This document shows, in pieces, positions 9,176-18,169 of a stretch of DNA of 64,000 nt (position 1 is its first letter; every line of letters begins with the position of its first letter). Origin of the DNA: Aminobacter aminovorans (GTDB lineage: Bacteria > Pseudomonadota > Alphaproteobacteria > Rhizobiales > Rhizobiaceae). The stretch lies in NCBI RefSeq assembly GCF_900445235.1, contig NZ_UFSM01000001.1, positions 1,751,501-1,815,500 of the forward strand. The letters are read 5' to 3'. A program made the position numbers and the translations under genes. The notes beneath the pieces are model-generated. The model saw only the letters and a program-made list of their open reading frames with translations. It made no database searches and was not told where the DNA came from.

Positions 9176-9652
9176 CTACTTCAGCGGAGCTGTCAGCTGC
9201 AGCGCGCCGATCGCGACGGCAGCGTTGAGGCCGGTCTGATTGGTCAGGCTGACGGGCTGGAGCGCGATCGAACGGCTGGAGCCGCCGACAAGCACATTGG
9301 CGCCGAGGCCGACGGCGACTGTCGCTTCGGCCGTCGCGCCGAGATAGTTACCGGCGAGCCCGCCCGGGTCATAGACGTCGCGGCTCGGAGCCAGCACCAG
9401 CCACTCCAGCGCGCCACCTGTCGTGGTGCCGATATCGACGCCATATTTGTTGATGCGGCCGGAATAAATCTCCTGCGCGCGGTTGCCGAAGGCCGGCGTA
9501 AACGTGCACTGCATGTCCTTGCTCGAGCCGATGACGAAGCCGGTGCCGCCGTTCACGGTGCAGCTGAGCATGCCGAGCTTGGCGCCGAACTGCGCGTGGG
9601 CAGGTGCCGCGAACGGCACAAGGGCAAGGGCGAGAATGGCGAGCTTTTTCAT
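9176..9652 (-). CDS. Secreted DUF992 protein
   Basis: 158 residues with a clear signal peptide (MKKLAILALALVPFAAPAHA). The mature part begins FGAKLGMLSCTVNGGTGFV, and the SCTV...GxGF pattern with a second Cys (DMQCTF) is typical of DUF992, a rhizobial periplasmic or secreted beta-rich family without known function. An AAAGGA box sits eight bases before the ATG. The gene appears monocistronic. Confidence 0.88.
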   Translation of the reverse strand: MKKLAILALALVPFAAPAHAQFGAKLGMLSCTVNGGTGFVIGSSKDMQCTFTPAFGNRAQEIYSGRINKYGVDIGTTTGGALEWLVLAPSRDVYDPGGLAGNYLGATAEATVAVGLGANVLVGGSSRSIALQPVSLTNQTGLNAAVAIGALQLTAPLK

Positions 9653-9726
9653 GGGGGAATCCTTTCAGGCATGAAGCGATATCAACCGCATAGCCGCTGA
9701 AAGGTTCCCGCAGGCAGCGGACGCGG

Positions 9727-10320
9727 CTAGGCGATCTCACGCAATCGCCGACGAATCGCGTCGGCGAAACGCATCACGCGCTCGGGCTGAGGCTTTTCTG
9801 CGGCATAAAACGACAGCATGGCGAAGCGGGCCTTGGGCGCGCATGCCTTGAACACACCCCATTTCAGGATGCGGCGCACCGGGCGATGCATGACCAGCCG
9901 GTCGATCCACCACGGGCTGCCAAGTGTGGTGATGGCTACGATATGGCGGAGCTTGCCGAGCAGCGGCTTTATCGGGCCGAAGTCGCTGCCGTGATCGAAG
10001 GCGATGCCGGGAGCGAACACTCGGTCGACCCAGCCCTTCAGTATAGCCGGCAGACCGAACCACCAGGTCGGGAACACCAGCACCAGCATTTCGGCCTGAC
10101 GCAGGGCTTCGGCATGAGCCTCGAGTTCGGCTGCGTCGAAGCGATCGCCATAATAGGAGCCACGCTCGGCGGGCGTCAGGCGCGGGTCGAATTCGCTGCG
10201 ATAGAGGTCCAGCAGCTCGACCTTGTGGCCGGCATTGGTGAGTTCGGCGATTGCCGTATCGGCGAAATGCCGGTTCAGGCTGTCAGGCAGCGGATGCGAC
10301 AGGACGACGAGACAGTTCAC
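9727..10320 (-). CDS. NAD(P)H-dependent flavin/quinone oxidoreductase (flavodoxin-like fold)
   Basis: 197 residues from a GTG start with GAGG seven bases upstream. It opens with LVVLSHPLPDSLNRHF, the FMN phosphate loop of NQO1/MdaB/KefF-type reductases. FPTWWFGLPAILKGWVDRVF is the diagnostic flavin-site segment of the Flavodoxin_2 family. Such enzymes reduce quinones or other electrophiles with two electrons from NAD(P)H in the cytoplasm. It lies 22 bases after the TPR lipoprotein gene and is probably cotranscribed with it. Physiological substrate unknown. Confidence 0.9.
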   Translation of the reverse strand: MNCLVVLSHPLPDSLNRHFADTAIAELTNAGHKVELLDLYRSEFDPRLTPAERGSYYGDRFDAAELEAHAEALRQAEMLVLVFPTWWFGLPAILKGWVDRVFAPGIAFDHGSDFGPIKPLLGKLRHIVAITTLGSPWWIDRLVMHRPVRRILKWGVFKACAPKARFAMLSFYAAEKPQPERVMRFADAIRRRLREIA

Positions 10321-10342
10321 GACAATGCCTCGTCAGCAACGA

Positions 10343-11194
10343 TCAGGCGCCGCCGCGGGTGCGGGCGAGGCCGTCCGTCGCCGGCTTGTAGTTGGGGTCG
10401 AGGCGGACCGCTTCAGCATAGGCCTTGGCGGCCTTGGCCTTGTCGCCGCGGCGCTCATAGATCAGCGCCTGGTTGGCCCAGCTCTCGGCAATCTTGCCGT
10501 CGAGCTTGATCGCCATGTTGAAGTCGGCGAAAGCGTTGTCGTCGTCGCCGGTGGCAAGGTAGGACAGGCCGCGGCCGTTATAGGGTTCGGCGGCATCCGG
10601 CGACAGCGAGATCGCCTTCGAGAAATCCTCGATGGCAAAGGCGTGCTGGCCCTGCTGCTGATAGATCAGGCCGCGATTGTGGTAGGCGCGCGGATCGGTC
10701 GTATCGAGCTCGATCGCCTTCTGGAAATCGGCGAAGGCGTCCTGGGTGCGGCCGGCCTTGCGGTAGAGATTGCCGCGGCCGATATAGGCGGCGTCATAGG
10801 AGGCGTTGAGCTGGATCGCCTTGTTGTAGTCGGCCAGCGCCGAGGCTTGGTTGCCCATGAAGCGGTAGATCAGTGCCCGGTTCGAATAGGCCTGGTAGAA
10901 GTTCGGGTTGAGCTGCAGCGCCCGGTCGAAATCCTGCAAGGCCTCGCGGTACTTGCCGCCACGGCCATAGGCTGAGCCGCGCACGTTGTAGGCTTCGGGA
11001 TCGTTGGGATTGCTCGAGATGACGGCGCTCAGCGACGAAATGTTCTCGCTCGAGCCCTGCATGGTGTCGATGCGCGTCAGCTCGCCGGCCGGACCGGACG
11101 ACTGGCAGCCGGCAACGGCCATGGCGACCAGCACGAGAGCTGTCATGGCGCCGCCGCGCAGCAGGGAGTTGCGGTTGCTCATGACTGCATTCAT
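10343..11194 (-). CDS. TPR-repeat lipoprotein
   Basis: 283 residues from the ATG at 11194, chosen because GAGGGA lies about nine bases upstream; an upstream ATG at 11257 has no site. A hydrophobic signal ending LVAMAVAGC is a lipobox, so the mature protein should be lipid-anchored at the Cys. After a short linker come about six tetratricopeptide units of 34 residues (for example AYNVRGSAYGRGGKYREAL and the following DFDRALQLNPN). TPR lipoproteins act as periplasmic scaffolds, often in envelope assembly. No partner is evident from the neighbours. Confidence 0.88.
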   Translation of the reverse strand: MNAVMSNRNSLLRGGAMTALVLVAMAVAGCQSSGPAGELTRIDTMQGSSENISSLSAVISSNPNDPEAYNVRGSAYGRGGKYREALQDFDRALQLNPNFYQAYSNRALIYRFMGNQASALADYNKAIQLNASYDAAYIGRGNLYRKAGRTQDAFADFQKAIELDTTDPRAYHNRGLIYQQQGQHAFAIEDFSKAISLSPDAAEPYNGRGLSYLATGDDDNAFADFNMAIKLDGKIAESWANQALIYERRGDKAKAAKAYAEAVRLDPNYKPATDGLARTRGGA

Positions 11195-11331
11195 CGCTGC
11201 GTGTCCCTCGCTTGCGCCTCTACGGCTTGAGCGCCGCATCCGGTATAATCCGGACAAAACAAAAAGGTGGCGGCGATTTTTGGTCGCCCCACCTTGTCGT
11301 TATCCTTCGAAAAGGACCAAAGATTGGCAGA

Positions 11332-11598
11332 TCAACGTGCCGGACGCGCGCCAGCGCCTGCACCAGCAGCAGCTGCCGGACGCGGGGTGCTGGGCAGCAG
11401 GCCTTCGCGCTGAGCGCGCTTGCGGGCCAGCTTGCGGGCGCGGCGAACGGCTTCGGCCTTTTCGCGAGCACGCTTTTCCGAAGGCTTCTCGTAGTGACCG
11501 CGCATCTTCATTTCACGGAAGATGCCTTCGCGCTGCATTTTCTTCTTCAGCGCGCGAAGCGCCTGGTCAACATTGTTATCGCGGACGAGTACCTGCAC
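11332..11598 (-). CDS. rpsU: 30S ribosomal protein S21
   Basis: 88 residues from a GTG start ([20 protein letters not shown]) with AGGA upstream; the frame is open further upstream, but only this start fits the family. The [20 protein letters not shown] core is diagnostic. S21 joins the small subunit platform and helps mRNA engagement. After the basic region there is a low-complexity Ala/Gly tail (about residues 71-88). Confidence 0.97.
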   Translation of the reverse strand: MQVLVRDNNVDQALRALKKKMQREGIFREMKMRGHYEKPSEKRAREKAEAVRRARKLARKRAQREGLLPSTPRPAAAAGAGAGARPAR

Positions 11599-11837
11599 GT
11601 GTGATCCTGTCTTTCGGGTTCGAAATCCTAAGGCTAGCGGCAATAGCCACGATGCCTCCGCGATGGGTTCCACCGCGAATTGTGGGCGGCTGATAGCAGA
11701 ATCAGGTCTGCTTGTCCACTGCAAAGGCCGTGTTTCCTGAGAACTGTGGGAAACGGGCAGTGGGCGATGCGCACTTCCGCCGCATTCGTCGCCGAGGAAG
11801 CCTCTCCCATCTTCCGGCTCCATATGCAAGGCATTCC

Positions 11838-13022
11838 ATGCGCTCACTGATCTTCGCCCTGGCGCTCGCCGCCGCCATTCCGCACGCCCAGGCGGCCGAT
11901 CTCATCGGCTTCTGGGACAAGCCGCAGCATGGCGGCAACAGCTTCAATCGCCTGCCGCCGGACCAGGCCTATTTCGATGCGTTGCGAGGCTATGGGGCCA
12001 CTTGGGTGCGGCTGTCCTATGACAAGTGGAAGCCGGAGAAGCGGGACTTCCTGATCGGCAACGCCGACAAATATGATGGGCTCGTCGCCTCGGATGTGAA
12101 GACGCTCAAGGACGTACTCGACCGTGCCGACAAGGCAGGTCTCAAGGTGGTGATCGCGCCGCTGTCGCTGCCGGGCATGCGCTGGGCCCAGAACAACGAC
12201 AAGAAGTTTGACGGGCGTCTGTGGGCCGACAAGGCCTACTGGACCCAGGCCGCCACCTTCTGGCGCGACCTGGCAGCCGAACTCAAGGATCATCCGGCAG
12301 TTGCCGCCTACAACATCGTCAACGAGCCGGCGCCGGAAAAGGAAGGCGGGCTCGCCGAGCACGCAAACGTCGCGGAGATGCGCGCCTGGTATACCAGGAG
12401 TGCCGGCAGCTCGCGCGATCTCAAGGCCTTCTACGAGACGGTCATCGCGGCGATCCGCGAAGTCGATCCGACGACCCCCGTCATGGCCGACGCCGGCTGG
12501 TATGCCGCGGCCGACGCCTTCTCCTATTGGCCGGCGGGTCTCGCCGACCAGCGCGTGCTCTATTCATTCCACATGTACGAGCCCTACGCCGCCACCAGTG
12601 CGCCTAACATGAAGCGAGAGAAGCCCTATGCCTATCCGGGCAAGGTGCCTTACGGCGAAGGCGAGGTGAAATGGGACGCCGATCGCGTCCGCGCCTATCT
12701 CGACCAGCCCGTCGACTGGGCCGACAGCCGCGGCATCGCCCGCAACCGCGTCGTTGCCGGTGAGTTCGGCTGCATGCGCCGCCTGCCGTTCTGCAAGCAG
12801 TATCTCGAGGACGTGCTTACCAACCTCGACGAGGACAAGCTGCACTGGGCTTTCTACAGCTTCCGCGAGGACGCCTGGGACGGCATGGACTACGAGCTCG
12901 GCGCGGAAAAGGTGAACTGGAAATACTGGGAAGCCCAGGAAAAGAACGAGCCCGATCCGGTCAAGCGCAGGTCGACATCAGAGTTCGAGCCAATCTCCAA
13001 GCGCCTGGTGACCAGCAAGTAG
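11838..13022 (+). CDS. Secreted glycoside hydrolase family 5 (cellulase-like)
   Basis: 394 residues from the ATG at 11838 (AAGG six bases upstream), with signal peptide [19 protein letters not shown]. The (beta/alpha)8 GH5 motifs are in order: a WVRLSYDKW strand, [17 protein letters not shown] with the acid/base Glu163, YSFHMYEPY, and AGEFGC with the nucleophile Glu309. Several Cys suggest disulfides. GH5 enzymes cleave beta-1,4- or beta-1,3-linked glucans or mannans. No linked sugar transporter is adjacent; substrate undetermined. Confidence 0.87.
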   Translation: MRSLIFALALAAAIPHAQAADLIGFWDKPQHGGNSFNRLPPDQAYFDALRGYGATWVRLSYDKWKPEKRDFLIGNADKYDGLVASDVKTLKDVLDRADKAGLKVVIAPLSLPGMRWAQNNDKKFDGRLWADKAYWTQAATFWRDLAAELKDHPAVAAYNIVNEPAPEKEGGLAEHANVAEMRAWYTRSAGSSRDLKAFYETVIAAIREVDPTTPVMADAGWYAAADAFSYWPAGLADQRVLYSFHMYEPYAATSAPNMKREKPYAYPGKVPYGEGEVKWDADRVRAYLDQPVDWADSRGIARNRVVAGEFGCMRRLPFCKQYLEDVLTNLDEDKLHWAFYSFREDAWDGMDYELGAEKVNWKYWEAQEKNEPDPVKRRSTSEFEPISKRLVTSK

Positions 13023-13068
13023 TCGCTTTTCCGGACGGAGACCGCGTCACAGTTTTCCTGGATTTGGG

Positions 13069-13479
13069 TTAGGCTAGGAACTTCAGCCCGTTGACGATCT
13101 TGTCGACGAGCTTGCGTTCGCCGTGCAGGCCGAGACCGACAATGTCGAGCTCGGCCGCCGGCGTCGCCGCCACCGAGGCGCGGTTGTCGGCGTCGTTGCT
13201 GGTCGCAAACAGCGGCCGGGTGTAGATCGAAAACGCCATGCCACGCGAACGCGCCCGCTCGAAGGTCCGCCTTATCGTCTGGGAATCCGCGCCATAGACG
13301 AAGACCGGCTCGCGGATCATCGCGAGATAGAAGTTGTCGTCATTGTCCTTATAAGGTTCACCGGCCATTTCGGGATAGCCGTGCATAAGGCCGCCGGTCA
13401 GGAAGGCTGAGACATTCACCTTCTGCCATTCGGCGAGTTCGTAGAGGAGGATGAGAGCGGTTTTGGTCGGATAGATCAT
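13069..13479 (-). CDS. DUF2000-family protein
   Basis: 136 residues from the ATG at 13479; the longer upstream frame runs into the divergent gene and lacks family similarity. MIYPTKTALILLYELAEWQKVNVSAF, GEPYKDNDDNFYLAMIREPVFVY (quoted in shorter parts: AEWQKVNVSAF, GEPYKDNDDNFYL) and DIVGLGLHGERKLVDKIV match DUF2000, a small cytoplasmic alpha/beta family of unknown function. It is transcribed away from an AraC-type regulator across a gap of about 91 bases, which suggests that the regulator controls it. Confidence 0.83.
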   Translation of the reverse strand: MIYPTKTALILLYELAEWQKVNVSAFLTGGLMHGYPEMAGEPYKDNDDNFYLAMIREPVFVYGADSQTIRRTFERARSRGMAFSIYTRPLFATSNDADNRASVAATPAAELDIVGLGLHGERKLVDKIVNGLKFLA

Positions 13480-13570
13480 GGCGCCAAGGCTAGCGGTGTC
13501 CAACGTCAGGGTCTTGAACGTTTGTGCAGGGATGACGACATTGCGGTTTGAGCCAGCGCGGACCCGCTTG

Positions 13571-14398
13571 ATGACCCGAGTCCTGAGGACCGAAGACTTC
13601 ATCGCCACTGACGAACCGGTCCACGGGCTGCAGCGTCTGGTCGCGCGCTTCGGCGGTCATGCCTATGATCCACACCGACACGAAACCTATGCCGTCGGCC
13701 ACACGCTGTCGGGTGCGCAGGCCTTCCGCTATCGCGGCAGCGACAGGATAAGCGTCCAGGATGAGTGCATGGTCATCCATCCCGACGAGGTGCATGACGG
13801 CCATGCCGGAGTGCCTGACGGGTTTTCCTACCGCATGCTCTATGTCGAGCCCTGGCTCGTCTGCCGGGCGCTCGGCCGCGACAGTCTCCTGCCTTTCGTA
13901 CCTGGCGTGGTCGAGCGCGACACTGAGCTTGTCGCACTGATCGACGACGCTTTCGCCGATTTCCCCAATCCGATGGAGCCGCTGCAGGCCGACGCCTTCA
14001 TAGCAGACGTCGCCGCGCAACTTTCCCGGCGCAGCGACGGCGCCAAGCCGCAGCGCGCGAACGCTTTGCCAGTCGAAAAGATTGCCACGGCGCGGGAGTT
14101 CCTCACCGAGGCGTTCGACCAGCAGGTGACCTCAGGCGATCTCGAACGTATCACCGGTCTCGACCGCTTCGAGCTTTCCCGTGCTTTCCGCCGGCTTCTC
14201 GGAACTTCGCCGCACCGTTATCTTCTGGGGCGCAGGCTCGCTCACGCCCGATCCTGCATGGCTGCGGGCGAAGGGTTGGCCGAGGCCGCTGCCGCATCGG
14301 GCTTCGCCGACCAGAGCCACATGACGCGTCATTTCCGTGCCCGTTTCGGCATTACGCCGGGCCGCTTCGCTGCCCTGGCGGGGACAGGCCATTCCTGA
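13571..14398 (+). CDS. AraC-family transcriptional regulator
   Basis: 275 residues from the ATG at 13571; an ATG at 13532 is an alternative, and neither has a strong ribosome-binding site. The N-terminal half is a cupin sensor (HETYAVGHTLSGAQAFRYRG, then the IHPDEVHDG motif). The C-terminal half has the two AraC helix-turn-helices (SGDLERITGLDRFELSRAFR and LAEAAAASGFADQSHMTRHF) and the closing RFGITPGRF. The divergent DUF2000 gene is the probable target. Confidence 0.9.
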   Translation: MTRVLRTEDFIATDEPVHGLQRLVARFGGHAYDPHRHETYAVGHTLSGAQAFRYRGSDRISVQDECMVIHPDEVHDGHAGVPDGFSYRMLYVEPWLVCRALGRDSLLPFVPGVVERDTELVALIDDAFADFPNPMEPLQADAFIADVAAQLSRRSDGAKPQRANALPVEKIATAREFLTEAFDQQVTSGDLERITGLDRFELSRAFRRLLGTSPHRYLLGRRLAHARSCMAAGEGLAEAAAASGFADQSHMTRHFRARFGITPGRFAALAGTGHS

Positions 14399-14493
14399 CG
14401 ACTGGACTGTACAGTACCGCAGCGTGCACCATGAAAGGCGCGGCCTCCGGGTCTATGTCAGCCTGTCCCTTGAAATGCGCCCGGAGTTTTGCC

Positions 14494-15708
14494 GTGACCG
14501 ATACAGCCATATCAAACCGATCGTCGTCCGCCGATGGCACGGTGATGGCAATTCTTCTCGCGGTCAGCTTCAGCCATTTCCTTAACGACGTGATGCAGTC
14601 GCTGATCTCGTCGCTCTATCCGATGCTGAAGAACGACTATCATCTCGACTTCTGGCAAATCGGCCTTCTGACCACGACCTTCCAGGTCACCGCCTCGCTG
14701 CTGCAGCCGGTCATCGGCATGTACACCGACAAGAAGCCACTGCCGTTCTCGTTGCCCGTCGGCATGTGCCTGACGCTGATCGGCCTCCTGACGCTCGCCT
14801 TCGCGCATAGCTACGAGATGCTGCTTGTCGGCTCGGCCTTTGTCGGCCTCGGCTCGGCGATCTTCCATCCTGAGTCCTCGCGTGTGGCGCGCCTCGCTTC
14901 CGGTGGCCGTTTCGGTCTTGCCCAGTCGCTGTTCCAGGTCGGCGGCAATTTCGGCTCGGCGCTCGGGCCGCTGCTCGCTGCGCTCATCGTCGTGCCTTTG
15001 GGGCAGGGCGGCATCGCCTGGTTCTCCATCGCCGCGATGGTCGGCATCGTCGTCTTGATCCGCGTCAGCGTCTGGTACAGCCGCCACATCGTCAGCGCCG
15101 CCAAGCGCGCCGCACCGACCTTGTTCAACCCGCTGCCGCGCAACAAGGTCATATCGGCGCTGGTCGTGCTCGCCATCCTGGTCTGCTCCAAGCAGGCCTA
15201 CACCGCCAGCCTGTCGAGCTACTACACCTTCTATGTCATCGAGCGTTTCGGCGTGTCGGTGCAGGAATCGCAGTACCTGCTGTTCCTGTTCCTCGGTTCG
15301 GCAGCACTCGGCACCTTCCTCGGCGGTCCGATCGGCGACCGCTTCGGCGCCAAGACGGTGATCTGGTTCTCGATCCTCGGCGTGCTGCCCTTTACGCTGA
15401 TGCTGCCTTATGCCGACCTGTTCTGGACCAAGGTGCTGACGGTGCTCATCGGCCTGATCCTGGCGTCGGCCTTCTCGGCCATCGTCGTCTTCGCGCAGGA
15501 ACTCGTGCCCGGCCGCGTCGGTCTCATCGCCGGGATCTTCTTTGGTTTCGCCTTCGGCATCGGTGGCATCGCTGCCGCGGTCCTCGGCGTGATCGCCGAC
15601 TCACGTGGCATCGAATATGTCTTCAAGCTCTGCTCGTTCCTGCCGATGCTGGGCCTGCTGACGGTGTTCCTGCCCAATATGAAAGCCGCGCGCCTCGGCG
15701 TGGACTGA
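14494..15708 (+). CDS. MFS efflux transporter, fosmidomycin-resistance (Fsr) type
   Basis: 404 residues from the GTG at 14494, with GGAG seven bases upstream and close to the length of E. coli Fsr (about 406). It has twelve predicted membrane helices. FSHFLNDVMQSLISSLYPML at the first helix, GLGSAIFHPESSRVARLASG and LGTFLGGPIGDRFGAKTVIW are typical of the Fsr branch. It would export small hydrophilic compounds or drugs by proton antiport. No regulator is clearly linked; the AraC gene ends 95 bases upstream on the same strand. Confidence 0.87.
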   Translation: MTDTAISNRSSSADGTVMAILLAVSFSHFLNDVMQSLISSLYPMLKNDYHLDFWQIGLLTTTFQVTASLLQPVIGMYTDKKPLPFSLPVGMCLTLIGLLTLAFAHSYEMLLVGSAFVGLGSAIFHPESSRVARLASGGRFGLAQSLFQVGGNFGSALGPLLAALIVVPLGQGGIAWFSIAAMVGIVVLIRVSVWYSRHIVSAAKRAAPTLFNPLPRNKVISALVVLAILVCSKQAYTASLSSYYTFYVIERFGVSVQESQYLLFLFLGSAALGTFLGGPIGDRFGAKTVIWFSILGVLPFTLMLPYADLFWTKVLTVLIGLILASAFSAIVVFAQELVPGRVGLIAGIFFGFAFGIGGIAAAVLGVIADSRGIEYVFKLCSFLPMLGLLTVFLPNMKAARLGVD

Positions 15709-15722
15709 GGAAAGTAACAGCT

Positions 15723-15775
15723 GGAGCATGATCCCGGAGACCCGCTTGGCGGGAACCGGCCTTGGCTTATGCTCC
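15723..15775. repeat. Intergenic palindromic repeat (GGAGCATGATCCCG type)
   Basis: Outer arms GGAGCAT (15723-15729) and ATGCTCC (15769-15775) enclose a GATCCCG core. It is related to the element at 24014-24061. It lies between convergent genes, and its right arm contains the stop codon and last two codons of the sigma factor gene. Confidence 0.7.
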
Positions 15776-16651
15776 GGCGGCTGTTGCCCCGAAATCCACG
15801 ACGTTGCGCAGCTTGTCGGGATTGCGCGTCACATAGATCGCGACGACCTTTCCGTGTTCGACGTTCAGGGCTGTCGTCTGGACCGTGGTTGCCTCTTCGA
15901 CGGTGATGAAGCCCGGCAAGCCGTCGATCATCACGTAGCGAACCAGTTGCGAGGGACGCACGGCAAACAGCCGCGCCAGGCCGGCATGCCGCGCCATCAC
16001 GGCTTCGATCCCGACCAAGGGTCGGGACGGCGCCGCCACCTGGCCGCCACCATCGGCATAAGTGACGACATCCTCGGCGAGCATGGTGCGCAATGCCGCG
16101 AGATCGCCTGTTCTCGATGCGTTGAAGAAGGCTGTGGCGAAACGCAGGCCTTCTTCTTTCGGTACGGCGAAGCGCGGCCGGGCGTCATGAATATGCGTGC
16201 GTGCCCGGCTGGCGAGCTTGCGGCAGTTGGCGGCTTCGCGCCCGATCGCCTCGGCCACCGCCTCGAATTTCAACCCGAACACGTCGTGCAAAAGAAAGGC
16301 CGCACGCTCCAAAGGTGACAGGCGTTCCAGCGCGATCATCAGCGGAAGCGTGATGTCATCTGCCGGTTCCTCGTCTTCAGGGTCGAAGATCGGATCCGGC
16401 AGCCAGGGGCCGATATAGGTCTCGCGCAGACGCCGGGTCGACTTGAGTTCGTTGAGGCACAGGCGCGTGACTATGGTCCGCAGGTAGGCGGCCGGCTCGT
16501 CCACCATGTTACGGTCGGCGGCGAGCCAGCGCAGCCAGGCGTCATGAACGACATCCTCCGCATCGGCGACGGATCCCAACATCCGATAGGCGAGCCGGAC
16601 AAGGCCCGGACGCAGATCGGCGAATGCTGTGGTCAACGAAATCTCGCTCAT
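15767..16651 (-). CDS. ECF41-group RNA polymerase sigma factor with fused C-terminal regulatory domain
   Basis: 294 residues. Region 2 (about 10-75, RLAYRMLGSVADAEDVVHDA) and region 4 (about 105-155, LSPLERAAFLLHDVFGLKFE) are followed by a SnoaL-like domain. Three ECF41 signatures are present: WLPDP (83-87) in the linker, DGGGQ (200-204) and NPDKL (277-281). In this group the C-terminal extension controls activity in place of an anti-sigma factor. It is the second gene after a flavodoxin-type reductase, 12 bases apart, the sort of redox partner gene usual for ECF41. Confidence 0.93.
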   Translation of the reverse strand: MSEISLTTAFADLRPGLVRLAYRMLGSVADAEDVVHDAWLRWLAADRNMVDEPAAYLRTIVTRLCLNELKSTRRLRETYIGPWLPDPIFDPEDEEPADDITLPLMIALERLSPLERAAFLLHDVFGLKFEAVAEAIGREAANCRKLASRARTHIHDARPRFAVPKEEGLRFATAFFNASRTGDLAALRTMLAEDVVTYADGGGQVAAPSRPLVGIEAVMARHAGLARLFAVRPSQLVRYVMIDGLPGFITVEEATTVQTTALNVEHGKVVAIYVTRNPDKLRNVVDFGATAAGA

Positions 16652-16663
16652 CTGCGCTCCAGA

Positions 16664-17290
16664 CTAAGCTGACGCCGAAACGACGTCACGCCCACGTGCA
16701 AACTGAAGTGCTGTATTGGCGACCCGCTTTCCCAGATGGCGGGCGGTGGCGAGATCGGATTCGGGTGGTGCTGTTTCAGGGCCTTCATCGGTGTTGGACT
16801 GTGCTGCGGCTCCCAGCCAGAAGCCTAGCCTGTTCAGTTCGGCTTCCGATCCTGTCGAGGAGCTGTTGGACGGCGGCAGGTCGAGATTGATCCAGTGCAT
16901 GCCGTGCTGTGCCGCAAACAGCGCGAACTGGATCAATGTGGACAGCTTGTCGCCGGAGCGCGCGCCTGAGTTGGTGAAGCCTGCCGCGAGCTTGTCTTTC
17001 CACAGATAGCCTTTGGCCATCACTGTCCTCGATGTCGCTTCCGAGAAGGTTTTGAATGGCGCGGACGCGGCGCCCATATAGGTCGGCGCGCCAAAGATGA
17101 TGGCTTGCGCGCTGTTGAGATCGTCCCAATGCCGGTCGACTGCTTCAACCGGCAGCAGAAATGCCTCGACCCCGGCGACGTCGAGGGCCCCCGCTTTGAC
17201 TGCCTCCGCCTGACGCCGCGTATGGCCGTAGCCACTGTGATAGACGATTACGATGCGCGTCGAGCCGCGGGCGGCCGCAATGTTGTCCAT
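16664..17290 (-). CDS. Flavodoxin-family (WrbA-like) NAD(P)H oxidoreductase
   Basis: 208 residues from the ATG at 17290, supported by AGGACC upstream; an ATG at 17326 abuts the predicted -10 element and cannot be used from that promoter. TRIVIVYHSGYGHTRRQAEA is the FMN phosphate loop and FGAPTYMGAASAPFKTF the second flavin loop. Family members reduce quinones or flavins. It is the first gene of an operon with the ECF41 sigma factor and is its probable main target. Confidence 0.88.
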   Translation of the reverse strand: MDNIAAARGSTRIVIVYHSGYGHTRRQAEAVKAGALDVAGVEAFLLPVEAVDRHWDDLNSAQAIIFGAPTYMGAASAPFKTFSEATSRTVMAKGYLWKDKLAAGFTNSGARSGDKLSTLIQFALFAAQHGMHWINLDLPPSNSSSTGSEAELNRLGFWLGAAAQSNTDEGPETAPPESDLATARHLGKRVANTALQFARGRDVVSASA

Positions 17291-17326
17291 GGTCAGGTCC
17301 TGTGCTGATGTTGTTACAGAAGTCAT

Positions 17327-17353
17327 GACAAGACAGCATCGCAGAAAGTGACA
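17327..17353 (-). promoter_or_regulatory. Predicted ECF41-dependent promoter of the flavodoxin-sigma operon
   Basis: Read on the minus strand: TGTCACT (17353-17347), a 16-base spacer, then TGTC (17330-17327). The published ECF41 target motif is TGTCACA in the -35 and CGTC in the -10 region, so two bases differ. The position 37 bases before the chosen start fits an autoregulated operon. Confidence 0.65.
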
Positions 17354-17371
17354 TGCCCGCTGAACTCTCCT

Positions 17372-17399
17372 AAGCCGCGCCTCCCGGCGCGGCTTTTTT
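17372..17399 (+). terminator. Strong hairpin with T-run between two minus-strand genes
   Basis: A perfect 10-bp stem (AAGCCGCGCC / GGCGCGGCTT), a 4-base loop and six T on the plus strand. The T-run orientation would stop plus-strand transcription, yet both flanking genes are on the minus strand. It may block antisense reading or act as a poor bidirectional stop for the SDR gene. Confidence 0.7.
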
Positions 17400-17410
17400 C
17401 GGGCGGGTAC

Positions 17411-18169
17411 TCAGAGCCGGTTGATCGACACCCCGCCATCGGCAAGCAGGGCGGCACCCGTGGTGAAGCTCGAGGCTTCCGAGGCGAGATAGAGCGCCGA
17501 GCGGGCGATCTCCTCGGGCTGGGCAATGCGCTTCAGCGCATGCAGCCCCTCGACGAAGGCACGCTCGTCGGCGGTCTTGAAGGTTGCCATCGGAGTGTCG
17601 GTGCCGCCTGGCAGCAGCGCATTGACGCGGATGCCTTGCGCGCCGTATTCGGCAGCCAGAACCTGCGTCAGGCCGATCAACCCGGCCTTGCTTGCGGCGT
17701 AGGCTGCCATGCCTGGCATGCCGACTGTGTGGCCGACGAAGGTCGACGTGAAGATCAGTGAGCCGCCACCACGCTCCAGCATTGCCGGGATCTGGTATTT
17801 CGCGCCGAGATAGGCGCTGGTCAGGTTGGTCTCCATCACCTCGGTCCAGCTTGCCAGTTCCAGCCCGGTGATCGGGCCCATCTCGCCGACGAGGCCGACA
17901 TTGTTGAAGGCGATGTCGAGGCCGCCGAACTGCGCCTCTGCCTTCTCGACAAGGGCCCGGGCAAAGGCCTCGTCCCTGACGTCGCCGGCAAATGCTGCAG
18001 CCTGGCCGCCGTCGGCGCGGATTTCCCTGGCGAGCGCTTCCAATGCGGCGGCGCCACGCGCTGCAAGCACCAGGCGCGCGCCTTGCCGCGCAAACAGCGT
18101 CGCCGTCGCGCGGCCGATACCCGAGCTTGCTCCGGTGACGATTGCAGTTTTTCCATTCAGATCGAACAT
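17411..18169 (-). CDS. SDR-family oxidoreductase
   Basis: 252 residues from the ATG at 18169 with AGGAG five bases upstream. It has the classical short-chain dehydrogenase layout: VTGASSGIGRA (11-21) for NAD(P), a DVRDE segment, NNVG for the usual NNAG, and catalytic Tyr and Lys in YAASK. The C-terminal LLADGG motif is typical of 3-oxoacyl-ACP-reductase/glucose-dehydrogenase-like members. The Ala-to-Val change in NNAG is mild. Substrate not predictable; no partner gene on the same strand. Confidence 0.88.
   Translation of the reverse strand: MFDLNGKTAIVTGASSGIGRATATLFARQGARLVLAARGAAALEALAREIRADGGQAAAFAGDVRDEAFARALVEKAEAQFGGLDIAFNNVGLVGEMGPITGLELASWTEVMETNLTSAYLGAKYQIPAMLERGGGSLIFTSTFVGHTVGMPGMAAYAASKAGLIGLTQVLAAEYGAQGIRVNALLPGGTDTPMATFKTADERAFVEGLHALKRIAQPEEIARSALYLASEASSFTTGAALLADGGVSINRL

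Noticed and set aside
13480..13608. Longer N-terminus for the DUF2000 gene
   Set aside because: The extra residues run through the divergent promoter and into the AraC gene and do not resemble the family.
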